From contig MU278355.1 in the NCBI GenBank assembly GCA_022385755.1, positions 66,974 to 130,973 of the forward strand: a stretch of 64,000 nucleotides of DNA. Reading direction: 5' to 3'. The position numbers and the translations under genes were made by a program. Position 1 is the stretch's first letter, and each line of letters starts with the position of its first letter. Shown one piece after another: positions 1 through 12,674 of the stretch. Below the pieces are notes generated by a model, which worked only from the letters and a program-made list of their open reading frames with translations, ran no database searches and was not told the origin of the DNA. Source of the DNA: Trametopsis cervina (taxonomy: Eukaryota > Basidiomycota > Agaricomycetes > Polyporales > Irpicaceae).

Positions 1-1745
1 ACATTGAACTCATAGCACAAGGTGTCGTTCATTTTCTCTCGTCGTTCCATGAAGGTTGGAATCAGCACTACGAAAAGTTCAATGCCGCTGGCCAGCTGCC
101 AGCGCGTTCCTCCGAGCGATTACGGGGAGCATAAGCGCGAGCGCGAAAGATGTGGTATGTGACATCTTCAATGCCACCTACATCCTCTGATATCACCGGT
201 ACCTCAGGTCACACTGCTGTCTGCTTCGTCCATTCAAAAGGTCAAGTCTTCCGTAACCAATGTCTTTATACAACGATATTTGCCTGGACGGCTACCCGGT
301 TTCGCATTACTTGTCACTTCCCAAGTACTCCGTCAGTACCCTCATTACGATGATGGTTCCATTCGATCACGCCGACACACGGCAATGTAACACCAGCATA
401 TTCCTACCCATTGAGAGTATGGACATGCGGCTATGACAACACCGATTCAGGTACCGTTGTTGTTATCTCCCACAGCCACTACGATGCATTGCTGTCCATT
501 GCTAACAGCCGTTGAGCAGTCAATGACAGTATTGCTCTCATCAGCAGCTAAGTTATGATGGAGCAAATGCAAATTATGTGTGCGATAGGACCACCGCAAG
601 TCGTAAGTAGTAAATACTGCTATATTTGGTCATACCTGACAAGTATACATCGATGCAGGCGAAGAGGCGAAGGGAGACCTACTTACTGCTATGTGCGCGG
701 TACAGTATGTACATGAATGTCTAGAGCTCTCTTTCGCTCGGCCGACGGGTGCTGCAATCAGCCGTCAGCATGGTGTTACGGGGTCGTTTAGTCAGTACCA
801 CTTCCTCTCATTTCAAACTATCAGTAATGCTGAAGTTATGCAAGCCAGGACGCGTACATAGCACCGATGTGCCCCCGCAGATAGTTAGGTGAACTGGGAA
901 CCAGCCGCTCAAACTTTTGCATAGTCAGCCGCGCGCTGTGGGATATCGAGCGCACGATACTTCCGGCGTCATCAGATCAGTGCGTAACCGGAACAGAAGT
1001 CTATTGAACAAGCAAGCAGGCGAGTGTTTACTCATCGTTTCGACCATCGTAATTGGATCTTTGGTACACAAATGCAGAACTTCAGCAGACAAACGTTCGC
1101 TGGGCATACGTACTGTCGGCGCCAGCAATGAGTCCTCCATACTTGTCTTGATCCGTCTCTGGTAAGCGCAAGCATTCCATGTGAAAGTGACAGTACCAAA
1201 CGACAAATGGCGGTCACATCAGCCAGTGATGCAAAGTGCTCACTTCAGTGTTCGAATACTATCTCGTAGCTGTTGCTGAAAAAGATGCAACTCAAAAGGA
1301 CCATATCGCGTGGAAACACCCTTGCACGTTCCTTACCTTGGGGATGAGGGATGAGATCACGCCTACACAAGCCTCAGGCTCGAGCGTGGATATCATATCA
1401 AACGGAGCGATCGTTGGTCAGTGAATTCTACAATGTTACGTCTTTATACCTGCTGACCATCTGTTCAGCGCGATTCGTCGAAGAGTTACCGCCTTGTTCA
1501 GCAGCATATTCCCGGCATGGTCGGATGGGCACCATGTTAGGGAGCGAAAGTCACCATTACACATTGGATAGGCGGTTGAGTTGCTGCAAGAGGCTCTCGC
1601 ACAAATTGGTAGGGGGTGCTTGGGTATAAAAGTCGTATGGTATGGGCCGAACCCCTACAGCTTTTCATACCTTCAACAGCACTCGAGAAGTGCTTCAGCT
1701 TCTCACCGCTCAACCCTTCATAACCAGTCGACAATTTTCCAAGCC
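1..1745. other. intergenic / no supported gene
   Basis: Only short open frames with no recognisable domain and no convincing splice chain on either strand. The 3' end contains the promoter of the secreted protein that starts at 1746. Confidence 0.5.
1625..1630 (+). promoter_or_regulatory. TATA box of the secreted barwin-like gene
   Basis: TATAAA lies about 120 bp before the ATG at 1746 and is followed by a pyrimidine-rich stretch (1660-1740), a usual fungal core-promoter layout. Inference from position only. Confidence 0.5.
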
Positions 1746-2338
1746 ATGTTCTACAAGGGTCTTATATTTTGTACCTCTCTGGCACTTTCCTCCTTTGCTC
1801 TCCCGGCGAGTGTCATCACTTCTCGTCAGACTGGAGTTTTCCATACCGGAGACGGTGAGCATAATACTTGACCATGGATCTGAGCGTTAATCTGATGCCC
1901 CCTGGTCCCTTAGCTACCTGGTTTAACACCGGACTGGGAGCGTGTGGCATCAACAGCAACGATGCTCAATTCGTTGTCGCTATATCTCAATCGTTGTATG
2001 ATACTTGGCCGTAAGTGTATCCCATCAAAACACGTCGATGGTACTTAGCTGACCTTCATTCGTAATAGCGGATATTCTGGTGGGAACCCAAACAACAACC
2101 CCGTTTGCGGGAGGTCCCTCATCGCTACCTGTAAGCTGTGGATTCATATCACTAGGATAGTTTGATGTCTTGTACTGATTAATATTAATCAGACCAAGGA
2201 CGGCAGGTGACTGCCACCGTCGTTGATCGTTGCACTGGTTGCGCAGTAAACGATATCGACTTTTCCCCTGCTGCGTTTTCCCAGCTTGCAGACCTCTCTG
2301 TTGGCCGTTTGCACGGCGTGAGCTGGGAAATCGTGTAA
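1746..2338 (+). CDS. secreted RlpA-like/barwin-like double-psi beta-barrel protein (riboflavin-aldehyde-forming-enzyme type)
   Basis: Four exons (1746-1854, 1914-2010, 2069-2130, 2193-2338) give 137 aa. A hydrophobic signal peptide (MFYKGLIFCTSLALSSFALP) precedes the family signature: GDATWFNTGLGACG across intron 1, then N-x-N-P-x-C-G, then a V-x-D-R-C-x-G-C motif and a D-x-S-P-x-A-F ending, the usual order of the double-psi beta-barrel fold. Members are small secreted proteins of mushrooms, often induced in fruiting or senescence and named after a riboflavin-aldehyde-forming enzyme; most have no proven enzymatic activity, so a wall or defence role is equally possible. Splice phases agree at all three introns and the length is typical. 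The start is the only ATG giving a signal peptide. Confidence 0.9.
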
Positions 2339-3540
2339 ACCGTCCGAGATTACTGCGGTACCGTGACATTCACTATCGTGAATTCATTGAACTCATGTAA
2401 ATGTATGTAAATGTACTTTTCCCTGTGAATATTCTGTACAGTAGACTTCAGAAGAATTGCATCAGTATGTATGACTCGAACATAGATGCCCAGGTAGCTT
2501 TGCTACGTTTGCCAGTGCAGAGTCAGCAAGTTGTGTCATCAGTCGGCCTTGGCCGGTCGCGTCGGCGCTATCCTCGACTTGGCTGCTTCCCCCTTCGTAT
2601 ACCAGCACCATTACACCTGTCCACGATACGTATGAAGGGGCTGTAACAAATTACGCAACAAGATCAGCTCTTAGTGAAATACCTCTCTTGCGAGCCGGTT
2701 GCGTCAGAACTTGCTGGCGATACTTCCTCGTTTCCATGCAGCGACGAAACAATATGTAAATATTCTACTCTTCTTGCTGATACCAGGACTGCTGTGACTG
2801 ATGCTCACGCTAGCGAGGATTTCTAGGCGGGGTTTCCTGCGAATGTGGTCGCAGTACAAAAAAGGATGACGTTATATGCATACGCCGCTATGCCATCGGA
2901 ACCAGTGGAATTACCGTCCGCAGGGTTCGTCTCAGATAACTCCATCAAAGATCCGAACCTCTCCTACAGGTTAGCGATGAATACGGTTCGCATTTTCTCT
3001 TACCCGTAACTTCCTGGTGGGAGCCGCCAGTTTTTCACACGCCGTATGTCTTGATTTCATTTCTAGCTTTTCCTTGACATAATATAATGGCTCTCACTCC
3101 ACGTTGAACGACGCTTACCCGGTCGCGCAAATTTTGTTAGATACCACCATCGTGGCTTTGTGGCCTGGAACGAAGGAATTAGGGCCTCGACCCCCGATCG
3201 TTTCGCGGCCCACCTTCCCGGTACTGCATGGCCACTCACACATTCGCGACCCAGTGCTAGGAGTGCTAGGGATTCTCTGAGGCCACAGCAATTGGTTTGC
3301 CACAGTTCCTTGTTCTGTGGCCACCCCACTATGCTACCCGGAGGAAAACTCAGTCATAAATACCCTCAAGGGTTCAAAGATCTTTGAGGCACCGCATCTG
3401 CGTAGTACGCCACAACCACTGTGGCCAAGGCTGCGGATGGCCACCTGCCGTGTGACATAAATTCTGCGGGTGCACTGGCATTGTTCGCTCTCTACTCCTA
3501 CCCCCTTCTACTTGAAATTCTCACCTTGCGTCCGTTATCC
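2339..3540. other. intergenic, nothing recognised
   Basis: Short open frames only. No domain, no tRNA and no repeat structure seen. Confidence 0.45.
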
Positions 3541-4348
3541 ATGCCGCACTCCCAAGCATCGTCCCAGCCACAATCAATATCCGACGTCAGCTACTATGCA
3601 GTCACACATAGACCAACTCCATCACCGATAATGCCATCTCTTCCGGCGAATAGGTCGACACGATCGCGTCACCGATCCAAGTCTCGCCGAACGGAGGAAG
3701 TCACCGAAATGACAGCTACAGACTATGAACGGATGAATGATGCTCGCGTCGTATACCGAGATTCAAACGGCATGTCACTCATAGACGTTATAGAGAAATA
3801 TACATCCATCTTGCCTTTTGGCCACAGAGTCGATCCTCTCCTGGATCCCATCTACGATGAACACTATTGTCGTTACGGCTACAACTGCTCTTATACGGTG
3901 AGTTTGTGTACTTCTAAATACAATGGTGGCATCATGCTCACGTTTATTCCAGTATTTTGACAGACATGGACGCCGCAAATCTCTTAATCACTCATACCCA
4001 TTCATATTGAGGAGCCGGACGAGGGCCGATATGATACTGGCGGTGGCTGCAGGAGCTAGACAATGGCTACTGAAAAGTATTCATGGTCCTGTGAGTTTTA
4101 TACACTTCTTTAGTTTCTGCATTTTTGCTAACCACTTATTCGTGGCTGTTCTACAGAACGCCCAGCAACGGACAGCGATGATCAAGACGACAATAAGGAT
4201 GATGAAGATAGTTGACGTGACTATCATATCTATAGACGCGTCGGGTGGGGAGGTCAGAGCTGTTATGACATTAGACACGCCTCTCAATCTGCACGTAGCT
4301 GAGGATGCCAGTGATGTGTCGAGCGTGCTTGGTTCCATTGGTCACTAG
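3541..4348 (+). CDS. unrecognised three-exon gene
   Basis: Exons 3541-3897, 3953-4090 and 4157-4348, both introns phase 0 with GTGAGT donors, would give 228 aa. The N-terminal third is Ser/Pro/Arg-rich and low in complexity; the middle (VIEKYTSILPFGHR, then HYCRYGYNCSYT) looks globular. I do not recognise a family. The last exon is ambiguous. If intron 2 instead begins at the GTATTC inside AAAAGTATTC (about 4077), the third exon is read in another frame and ends at 4215 in a strongly acidic tail rich in Asp, typical of nuclear or scaffold proteins. An in-frame GTG exists upstream at 3421, but the first ATG of this frame was chosen. Confidence 0.5.
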
Positions 4349-5094
4349 TCGATATAATAATGTTATTGTGCCTATTGTTATGTGGCGAGTGTGAGGGTCA
4401 ACGTAGCGATCGTGTTGAGGGTTTTGTTAAAGGCCAAAGCCTTTGCTTTCATGAATCTCAATGAGACCAACATTCTGCCAGTTCTTTGTCTATTTTGTCA
4501 TGATGACGGAGGGATATATACGAAACGGACACTGAACAAGATTGCCCGAAAGGGAAAGCTTCGCCTTTGGAATCTAACAAGCGCAAACACCGGCTCGTAC
4601 CTCACCATCATGTCTACGCTCTGAGCCTCATTCGACGACGCATTAGTGGATCTCTCAGACGTGCAAAGACAGTGAAGCTGCCTCGCTAAAACGCCATCAA
4701 TTTTTTGAGAATATATAACATAACTTCGACTACACGTACTCCACTCGCCCATCCCGAACTGGAATCCTTTAAGCATTGTCATCATGCCGTCTGAAAGTCA
4801 GCAACGATACCGACCCTCGGCGACATGTGGGGATCTATTGATCTGCTCTGCTTTGCTCTACGTCTTTCCCTGTCCTACCACATTAAGTTGTTTGCTTGGC
4901 TGGGAATTCCCACTCTCTACGATCATACTGCTATCCTTCAGACCATTTTGTTGCCAAAATCCACAATAGATCGTCGTGAATAATCTGCGTCTTTCGTCTG
5001 GGACCGACTTTGGATACTAGTTATTGTCTGGCAAAGGGGGCCATGTAACCCGATCAGTTCGGGTGAGTCTTTCACTGCTTTACTCTTGACCAAT
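4349..5094. other. intergenic, nothing recognised
   Basis: Space between two same-strand unknown genes. Short open frames lack splice partners or domains. Confidence 0.4.
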
Positions 5095-5959
5095 ATGGAC
5101 ACAAGTTTCGAACAAAACACGTCCGAAATACACCCCCTCGAACATGCTATCAGAATCACATACACACCGACTTCAGCCGAATCCCCTTCGGGCTCGACCT
5201 CGCCGCCCGTCAAACCCCTGTTGGCCATAGCCACCTTCAAGCGGTCGATCCTTCTGCCAAGTCCTGATGGATCGCTTCCAGAAGAAGCCTACCAGCCACA
5301 GTTCTGGCTTGTGAAGCTTACCATCCCAAGGGGGTTGCCTTTGCATAAGGGCCGCAACATCGAGAAAGTGAAGCTGAAGCCCAGGCGGAGGCAGTTCGGG
5401 AGCGATGGGTACAAGAGCGCTCTGCGAGAAATTTCTCGTTCCTCTCTACACTTTTGCTACTACTCGGTGAGCAGACCCTATGATTATCCGCGTAAATAGA
5501 CTCATGGTTTTCAGTGGCTAGAAGACACGAGTGCGGTGATCACGCATCACTGGATGCCCCTCGAAGATGCGAGATGGGTGACCACCACCGAACTACTTCG
5601 CTCCATATCAAGTGATCTATGGTCGCATTTCACAATCAGTAGAGGAGGGCACATAGTTCAATCGGTAAGCCATAACCACTATCACTCTATGCCTACATCG
5701 TTCTCACTGGTGGATTTACCAGACTGACAACTGGTCATGGGAAGGAGAGCCTGCTGTTTTGCTCGCCGAAACACCCAAGATCATCCAGATATATATCTCG
5801 TACACCTTCCGATGCGTGATGGTTGTGTTAGCGAGCCATCCGGGGCATATGGTACAAGAAATGGGTGAAGATGGGTTGAAGGTCGCTGCGGATCAAAGAA
5901 TGAAGGACCTGAGGGAATGGGTGTACATGAATAGGAATACTAACCCAGAAGCTGGCTGA
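5095..5959 (+). CDS. unrecognised three-exon gene
   Basis: Exons 5095-5466, 5515-5664 and 5723-5959 give 252 aa; both introns (48 and 58 nt) are phase 0 with good GTGAGC/GTAAGC donors. Residues 1-45 are Ser/Thr/Pro-rich, followed by a likely globular part with an alternating hydrophobic pattern (QFWLVKLTIPRG) and a C-terminal helix (AADQRMKDLREWVYMNR). No membrane segment or known motif. It lies in tandem with the unknown gene at 3541 and shares its exon number and phase-0 introns, which may mean a common origin, although the two proteins do not visibly align. It converges on the NmrA-like gene. Confidence 0.6.
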
Positions 5960-6411
5960 GACGGCGTTGGCCTCTGGTCTACTATGATGGGTCCGTGTCA
6001 TGGAACTGTAACATAACCGCGGCAACTGACCGCCATGAAGTGTAGACATACTAGCTGCTATTATACACAACATTTGTACTCGTAGCTATAATGAATGACA
6101 TTCTGTGGGCTGCATGTAACAAATGATTGCTGAGTTATGAACCTGCGTATGAAGCTCATCCTTGATAAACGAACTGTAGGAGGGGATTACGCAACACATG
6201 ATAGCGGCGGATTGTTCACTGGGGAGGGATGAATGGGCAGTGATGGAGCGTGTACGCCTTATATCTGAGCTTCGACTATTTATTTCGCGTATCGCCTATA
6301 TATTCGCTATATACCCCAGTTGCGTTCGTACATTTGTAGCTTCATCAATAGAAACAGCTTTAAACCGGTGAGGGAACTCAATAATACAGATTGATATAGG
6401 GCCCTGCTCCG
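5960..6411. other. convergent 3' intergenic region
   Basis: AT-rich spacer between two converging genes, including a TATATA-rich stretch near 6290-6310. Presumably it holds both 3' ends. No gene seen. Confidence 0.4.
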
Positions 6412-7430
6412 TTATTTGCTGTACTGCTTAACTTCCTCTTCACCCCCACCGACACCCAACATCTCCCGCACGGTGTCCTCGAATGGCTTCAGATCTCGGC
6501 CAAGGATATCGTGTAGTAGGGTGTCCACTACTGCGAGTTCACCACGCTTCAAGGCTGGGTAGGTCGTCGCCCATTTTGTCAACACGTCTACATCACCGTT
6601 GTTGCTTGCAATGTACTCCTGCACGGGGACGACCTGCAATTCGAGGGGCGAGTCCAGCTTGAGAGTAGTGGTGATGAGTTGGGCAAGTTCTGTAAGCGTC
6701 CAGGCTCGTAGTCCTGTGAACTTGATGATCTCGTTCTTGTGAGTGTCCTGCGTGCGGTGTGTGAGAGGGTGACACTCCTCGAGGAAATTTGATAGGTTAC
6801 TCACCGACGTCATAAGCTTCGCCGTACCCTCGCCAAGATCCTCTCTACACACCCATGCAATCCCACCGTCGCCATCTGGAATCTTCACCTGATTTCCGCG
6901 GGAGGGGTTCCAATACCCAAAGTACAACGGGTAGCTCTCGCTGTATATCCCCTCTCGTATGATAGTGTACGTTAGCCCGCTTTCCTTGAGATAACGCTCC
7001 GTATCGAGGTGCGCTTGCATGACCGCTGCTTGGCTGTCGCCACCAAACATCAATGAGGTGTAGTATACATGTTTGATACCGACGCGTCGCGCTGCATCGA
7101 TAGCGGCGATGTGGCTCTTGACGCGAATTTCGTGTGCGATGGAGGGATATGAGACGATGAGGAGTTTGTCGCCGCCTTTGAAGGCCGCGTCGAGTGTATC
7201 TGGCTTGCTGAAGTCTCCTTGACGGACCTCCACGCCGGACTGAGTGATTTCTGGTGAGGCTCCAGCAGGGTTATACAGCGAGACCACGACGTCACTCGCT
7301 GTACGATGTTGGGTTCAGAGTTCAGTTAGGTCCGTAAGTAGGAACACTCACCCGGAACGAGGCCTACCAAGTATTTGAAGACCTGGGAGCCAAGTCCGCC
7401 GGTTGCGCCTGTGACGATGTATTTTACCAT
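6412..7430 (-). CDS. NmrA-like NAD(P)-binding Rossmann protein
   Basis: Three exons on the minus strand (7430-7352, 7298-6805, 6747-6412) give 302 aa. The N-terminus starts directly with the dinucleotide loop (MVKYIVTGATGGLGSQV, a G-x-x-G-x-x-G motif), followed by VVSLYNPAG, EVRQGDFSKPDTL, LLIVSYPS, and HVYYTSLMFGG with the Y at the position used by extended SDRs. The middle YTIIREGIYSE and the C-terminal IIKFTGLRAWTLTELAQLI segments are typical of the NmrA/quinone-oxidoreductase-like group. Such proteins are redox sensors or NADPH-dependent reductases acting in the cytosol or nucleus; the substrate cannot be told. Phases match at both introns. The second intron can be read through in frame, but the spliced form fits the family better. 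Confidence 0.85.
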
Positions 7431-7649
7431 GACGGCTATTCGTTACTTGTCAAAGTCGGTGGGCTGTGTTGAGGATAAGCTGAACGATCCCATACAACAC
7501 CTGCATGCCTTCATATTTGGAACTGGTGACGCAGTGTGTGATGTCGGAAGCAGTAGTGGTTTTACCAGGGAATATTAAAGCAACCTGTGGTGTGGGCTGC
7601 GAAGTTTGAGGCAACGTTGTTTAACCGATGGTATCTTCCGCCGTGGAGG

Positions 7650-7659
7650 AAAAAAAAAA
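7650..7659 (-). terminator. RNA polymerase III terminator of tRNA-Ala
   Basis: Ten A residues on the plus strand, so ten T residues two bases after the tRNA 3' end on its own strand. This is the standard Pol III stop signal. Confidence 0.8.
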
Positions 7660-7660
7660 G

Positions 7661-7744
7661 TGGACACTGGGAGGATTGAACTCCCGACCTCACGCAATTG
7701 CAAGCTGATGCGAAGCGTGCGCGCTACCACTGTGCCAAGTGCCC
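7661..7744 (-). tRNA. tRNA-Ala (anticodon CGC) with a 12-nt intron
   Basis: Read on the minus strand, the 7-bp acceptor stem GGGCACT/AGTGTCC includes the G3:U70 wobble pair, the hallmark of alanine tRNA. The D arm is GCAC/GCGC with loop AGTGGTA (one A-C mismatch). The anticodon stem CACGC/GCGTG holds loop TT-CGC-A followed by a 12-nt intron (7708-7697) after position 37, then T38. The T arm is GGGAG TTCAATC CTCCC. Discriminator A. Without the intron the RNA is 72 nt. The A and B boxes are intact and a T10 terminator follows. It decodes GCG. Confidence 0.92.
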
Positions 7745-8972
7745 ATATACTCTCTGCTAAGTATTTAATACTAGTACCGTAAAAGCTGGGAGATACTCCT
7801 ATGATCTACGTTGGCCTACAGCCTTCACACCCTTACACACGACGACGTGAATATATATTGCTAACTCTCGACTGGAAACGTCAGAAAAGAACCTGACTTG
7901 CAAGCAGGCGCTTCCGAAGGGTGTCTGCTCTCAACGCTGGGCACTGTAGCTGTTCAGCCGAGGAGCACCGTGAACGTCTCGTCTGTCCTTTGCAACGCGG
8001 GGTCAAAAGCGACTGGGAGCATTGACTATGTCATGGTCTGTGGTCGGGTAAAATACAAAATCAGGATCATAGGCTACAAATCACCGAGTCAGTGTGATTC
8101 GTTCCAATATGATGAAGGACGTACGAGAGCTGGTTGGAGAGTTGGGTGCCGAGGAAGGCTGATAGAACGAACTTGGCGTGTGAATGTTCAGTTTAGCACG
8201 GTTGTGCTGAAGCAAGTCTAACGCATGAATCATGTCGTTGTCGGGCTCGGGATACGCATCAAACATGGCGACGTCTGTTTCGTGCTGCAGCGCTGGCGCG
8301 AGATTCGCACGTTTGACTGCCTAGTTATTCGCGGAAAAGAAACGTTGTCAGAGAATGCACGAACGTCATTGACCCTGACCACTCACAGAACCTGCAGCCT
8401 GGCTGCTGAGCTCACTGGATGGCTTGCGTTTCAGAGACATTACACGAAGCAGAGTCGTGGAGGGAGAGTGGTGGATATGCCAGGAGGGCTCAGGCAGGAG
8501 TAGGGTACTCTCAACGCGATCCCGACTAGTTATGTAGTTACTCGGAGTTGTGAAATCAAATCTTACGGAATTACGCCCACGAACATCGCTGCCACCGCAG
8601 TACGCCAACCAAGGTAACTCCCATGCGCCTAGACGTATGTTCTACCTGTCGTTCACATCTTCGCGCATTGCGCTAATAGCATAGAGAGAAAACTGTTCAG
8701 CGTAATGATATAGTGGCCTCGATGAGTAGAGAGCCCAAATCGGGAAGCCAGCTACACCATCACGTTCGACGGAGTTTGAACTTCGTAGAGGCGTCATGCA
8801 CACAGGCGCGATTGAGACTTGCCGATGCACTCATTCTGACATCCTCTTTCTCTTATTTATCCTCTATTTCTTACGCTCCTTTCACGGCGGCCGCGCCAGG
8901 ACATGGCAGACATAGTGAACGGACGATGCCATAACGAGAAGGCCCCCCAGGACAGCCCTCCGCTCTTTCAGC
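7745..8972. other. intergenic, nothing recognised
   Basis: Short open frames on both strands without domain or splice support. The 3' part presumably contains the promoter of the DUF300 gene starting at 8973. Confidence 0.4.
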
Positions 8973-11900
8973 ATGGGAAACTCGTTCTACAATGTATGCA
9001 AGCACCGTTCTCTTCTGCGTCTAGTTGTAGCTGACGGTCATCAATAGTGCACCATGTGTGTAACTCAGAGTAATGCGATGTGCGCGCTCACAAAATTAGC
9101 TTTGCAGATTGGCTGGCTCGTCAGTACCGTGTTCACGATCGCAGCCATTATAATCTCGTTCTGGCTTATGGGGAAGCATCTTCAATGGTACACCAATGTA
9201 GGGAAAATATAGCATCGCTTGTCACGCTAATTTTGCTCACGTTTCTGTAGAAAACAGAACAGAGATGTGAGCGCCACATTTGAACAGACCGACGCAGTCG
9301 ACTCAGTCTTCACTATAGATATTGTCCGCATTCTCCTCCTGGTTCCACTGTACGCCGTGATCAGTCTGGCATCATATTTGTTTTGGGTACGTTGCAGCCA
9401 TAGACATCGAGTGCTTTTCTTATATTGAGCCGATAGAACCACTCTACTCCATTGCTTCTTCTCCGGGACTGCTACGAATCGATAGTGTTGACAGCGTTCT
9501 TCTATCTCCTCCTCACGTATATTTCGCCTGACCCAGAGGAACAGAAAGAAATATTCCGCAAGGTACGTTCTTTGTACATTCAACACTACTTCGTACACCA
9601 TCGACAGTCCTTGTGCCGAGGGTGCAGTTCGACTATGATTTACAAACCTTTGCTTTCTATCTAGAATGGGTTGTCTCATTTCAATGACAGGCTGCGCCAA
9701 GTAAACGGCGAGCAACCAAGGAAGTGGATGTTCCCTCTCGGCGCCATGACCGCGAAACCACAGGTTTGTGTTCATGTATCAGTTTGCTCGACGTCTCACT
9801 CTCGACTCATCACCTGGTAGGATGGACTGTACTTCCTTCAGCTCATGAAATGGGGTGTTCTGCAGTACTGCGTCATACGCCCTACGTACGTCTTGTCTCC
9901 TACGATCTTGCTTTACCTATATAACATCCGTCGTGTGCAGAACCACTCTGGCAGCTGTCATTCTCGACTACGTTGGACTGTACTGTGAAGATTCCTGGAG
10001 TCCGGGATGGGGCCACATCTATGTGCGCACTCGTCTGCCAACAATGAAATCCCCTCGCTCAAACATCTCTATCTATAGATTACGGTCATCGTCTCTGTTT
10101 CCGTGTCGGTGTCCATGTACTGCCTCATCCAGCTGTACGCTACCGTCTCCATTATTCTCGCTCCCCAGAAACCACTCCTCAAAATGGTCGCTATCAAGGC
10201 AGTCGGTACGCCCTTTGTCTGATCAGTACCGCCATTACACGTCTAACGACGCCCCAACTTCAGTTTTTTTGACATTTTGGCAGGCAACAATGCTTTCCGT
10301 ACTTGCAACATTTGGTCTCGTGAAGGATGTAAGGCCGCTTTCTTCTACTGTAAAGCATACGACGCTTAAGGCTTCTATGTAGACGCAATACATGACCGCG
10401 GAGAATATCAACATTGGGATAGGCGCAATCATGGAAACTGTCGAGATGACGTATGTTCAGACACACTCTATTGCTAATCATCTACCCATCTAACTTCCGT
10501 CCCTACCAAGACTATTCGCTATCCTGCACCTAAAGGCGTTTAGCTACAAGCCATATGTCATCTCCTCGCATCCCACCAAACGACTACCTGCCCTCATCCA
10601 CGCTTTCAATTTCATGGAGACGTTCCGAGAGCTCAGGGACGGCACCATATACTTATGGTATCGTATGCATGGTCGTGAAACTGACAAACTAGCAAGACGA
10701 CAGGGTGTACTGGAAGGGGTATTTGGAAAGTCAAGAATCGAAATCCAAGGTGGGCCGCGATCCGCTCTTCTGGGGGATCCTAAAGCCTCGTCGGAGAAAG
10801 AACTTGCGGTCGAAGTTGCCGCTGACCGCGCGGTACACATAGAAGAGAGCCAGTGGTTTGGTGCTGGAGACGATTATACATATGGCCCCGGCTACCGTTC
10901 AAACAGACGGAGAGAGAAGAGTGACGGGTTGGAAGTGCAGATTGAGAGGGAATTGGCTAAGCGCGGGTACGGGCGTCGCTGTGAGTTTCCCTTTGGTATG
11001 GCATCAGCCTATAAGTGTTGAAATCCATCAGATCCTTCTACAACTCGGCCGAGGAGCGGCGGGTACGACTTGATTAACGTCCCAGTTTTTCAAGAAGGCC
11101 AGGCCGAGAGCTCTCACCGCCGAGAGAAGTCTTGGTGGAACATTTACGGTCGCTTCTCTCAGCCAGACCCGGCTTCAGTTTCTGGGCCGACATCAGTGCC
11201 AGGTGGAGAGAGCTCCAGGAACCAGAGGCGAAAGAATCCCTCCGGAAAGCGATTGGTTGATATAGATGTCAGATCACAAACATACGATGATTTACCTCCT
11301 CCTTCATCCATCCGCAGGTATCGAGAAAGCAAAATGGGTCCATCTCCCGCGGAGGTTTCTCCACCGTTACTCTCGACGGCTTTCTCTCACAGATCACCAC
11401 CTGCTGTCCTCTCATCGTTCGCTGTGCCGACATCTATCGACAAACCACCCGCAGTATCCAACCCACAACTCATGTCACTCTCGAGACCAGCTCTTTCCAC
11501 GTCTCCATCCGATCCCAACCGTCCGGATAGCTTCCTCGGACGTGTTTTTCCGCCCATGTCCGACGCCTCAAATTCCGCGGAAAATCTAACCCCTGCTGGC
11601 ACCTCGTCGCAGTCACATCGTACGCAAGTTCGCTTGACCCCTGGCCCAGAACTCGTTCCTACCACAAAGCACAAAGCTGTCACACGAAAGCCAGTGCGGT
11701 ATGATGCCCCGACCACTCCTCCGGCCATCTTCGTGAACGCACAAATCGAGGCAGCGCCGATGATGCAAGCGGGGCCACCGGAGAGGAATCGCGCCGCAGG
11801 GTTTGAGGCACATCATTGGCCTCCCCCACAATCTTCACCACCGGGCATTCCCATATCTCCCATGCCTGCGTACCCATCACATGATCTGCCCCCACCCCCA

Positions 11901-12158
11901 CATAACCGTTACATTCCTAGAAGGGACCAGATTGTGCTCCCCGCCCCCTTGGCCTCAGCCGCAGATTCTAGATCTTCCCCCAGGGACCGAACGCAAAGTC
12001 ACCAAGCGCAGCCGTTACCGGATCGACTACCTCATAGTTCCTCTGGCCCTAGTCAGCGCGGATTAGCTAGTCCTCCGCAGCTACGCCGCTCAACACATAC
12101 GAATGTACGACGTTATAGCCAAACCCTACATGCAGCAGCCATCGCCGACAGGTCATAG
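8973..12158 (+). CDS. DUF300/TMEM184 family seven-helix membrane protein (organic solute transporter alpha-like)
   Basis: Thirteen exons: 8973-8993, 9048-9197, 9251-9266, 9319-9386, 9437-9562, 9665-9763, 9821-9885, 9941-10022, 10079-10205, 10264-10328, 10383-10450, 10511-10980, 11032-12158; 827 aa. Every junction keeps frame and restores family motifs: HLQWYTN-KTEQR-YIVRILLLVPLYA, LLRDCYESIVLTAFFYLLL, DGLYFLQLMKWGVLQYCVIRP, LDYVGLYCEDSWSPGWGHIY, VVFLTFWQATMLSVL, MTAENINIGIGAIMETVEM. These are the hallmarks of the family, which includes plant LAZ1 and animal TMEM184; members sit in vacuolar or endosomal membranes, and the transported solute is uncertain. Exon 3 is only 16 nt. The last approximately 440 residues are a Pro/Ser/Arg-rich, probably disordered cytosolic tail. 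Exon 2 also contains an alternative donor (GTGTGT at about 9056) and acceptor that would shorten the N-terminus. Confidence 0.93.
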
Positions 12159-12674
12159 AGGACCAAGTAGCCAGCCAACACCTGCGCCTTTGAATATGGA
12201 CCACCAACCAGGATTTCTCAATCGCATCCATGACTCGCCATAGTCAAGGCAGACATTTTCACGTCATTATCGGGGCCTGCATATACTGCATTTGATTTCA
12301 CGTTCTGCATTTATTTTCCTATCTTATTTTGACTTGAGCGCATCATCCTACGACTGTAATGACCTGTAACGACTAACGAACCTGATGATATCCCCTTAAT
12401 GTACCCTCATGACATGTATACACTCAGTGCACTGAATATTCCTACCTTTGTCTGATCATTGATTTGATTGACTGACTTGACCTATATTGCGAATTCAGGT
12501 GGCGGTGAGTGACAATACCTCAGCCAGAGGTATGCATGAATTGTGCGCAAAATGACTAATAGTACAGTGGTTTGTATTACGACAACGGAAATAGCTGTCA
12601 GAAAGCGCGGCCTGAGAGAATGGTGTTAGTATACGCATAACGCCCCGGATCTAACCAGAGTGCATTCTGTTTTG
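12159..12674. other. convergent 3' intergenic region
   Basis: Spacer between the 3' ends of the DUF300 gene and the coiled-coil gene. No gene or repeat seen. Confidence 0.4.
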
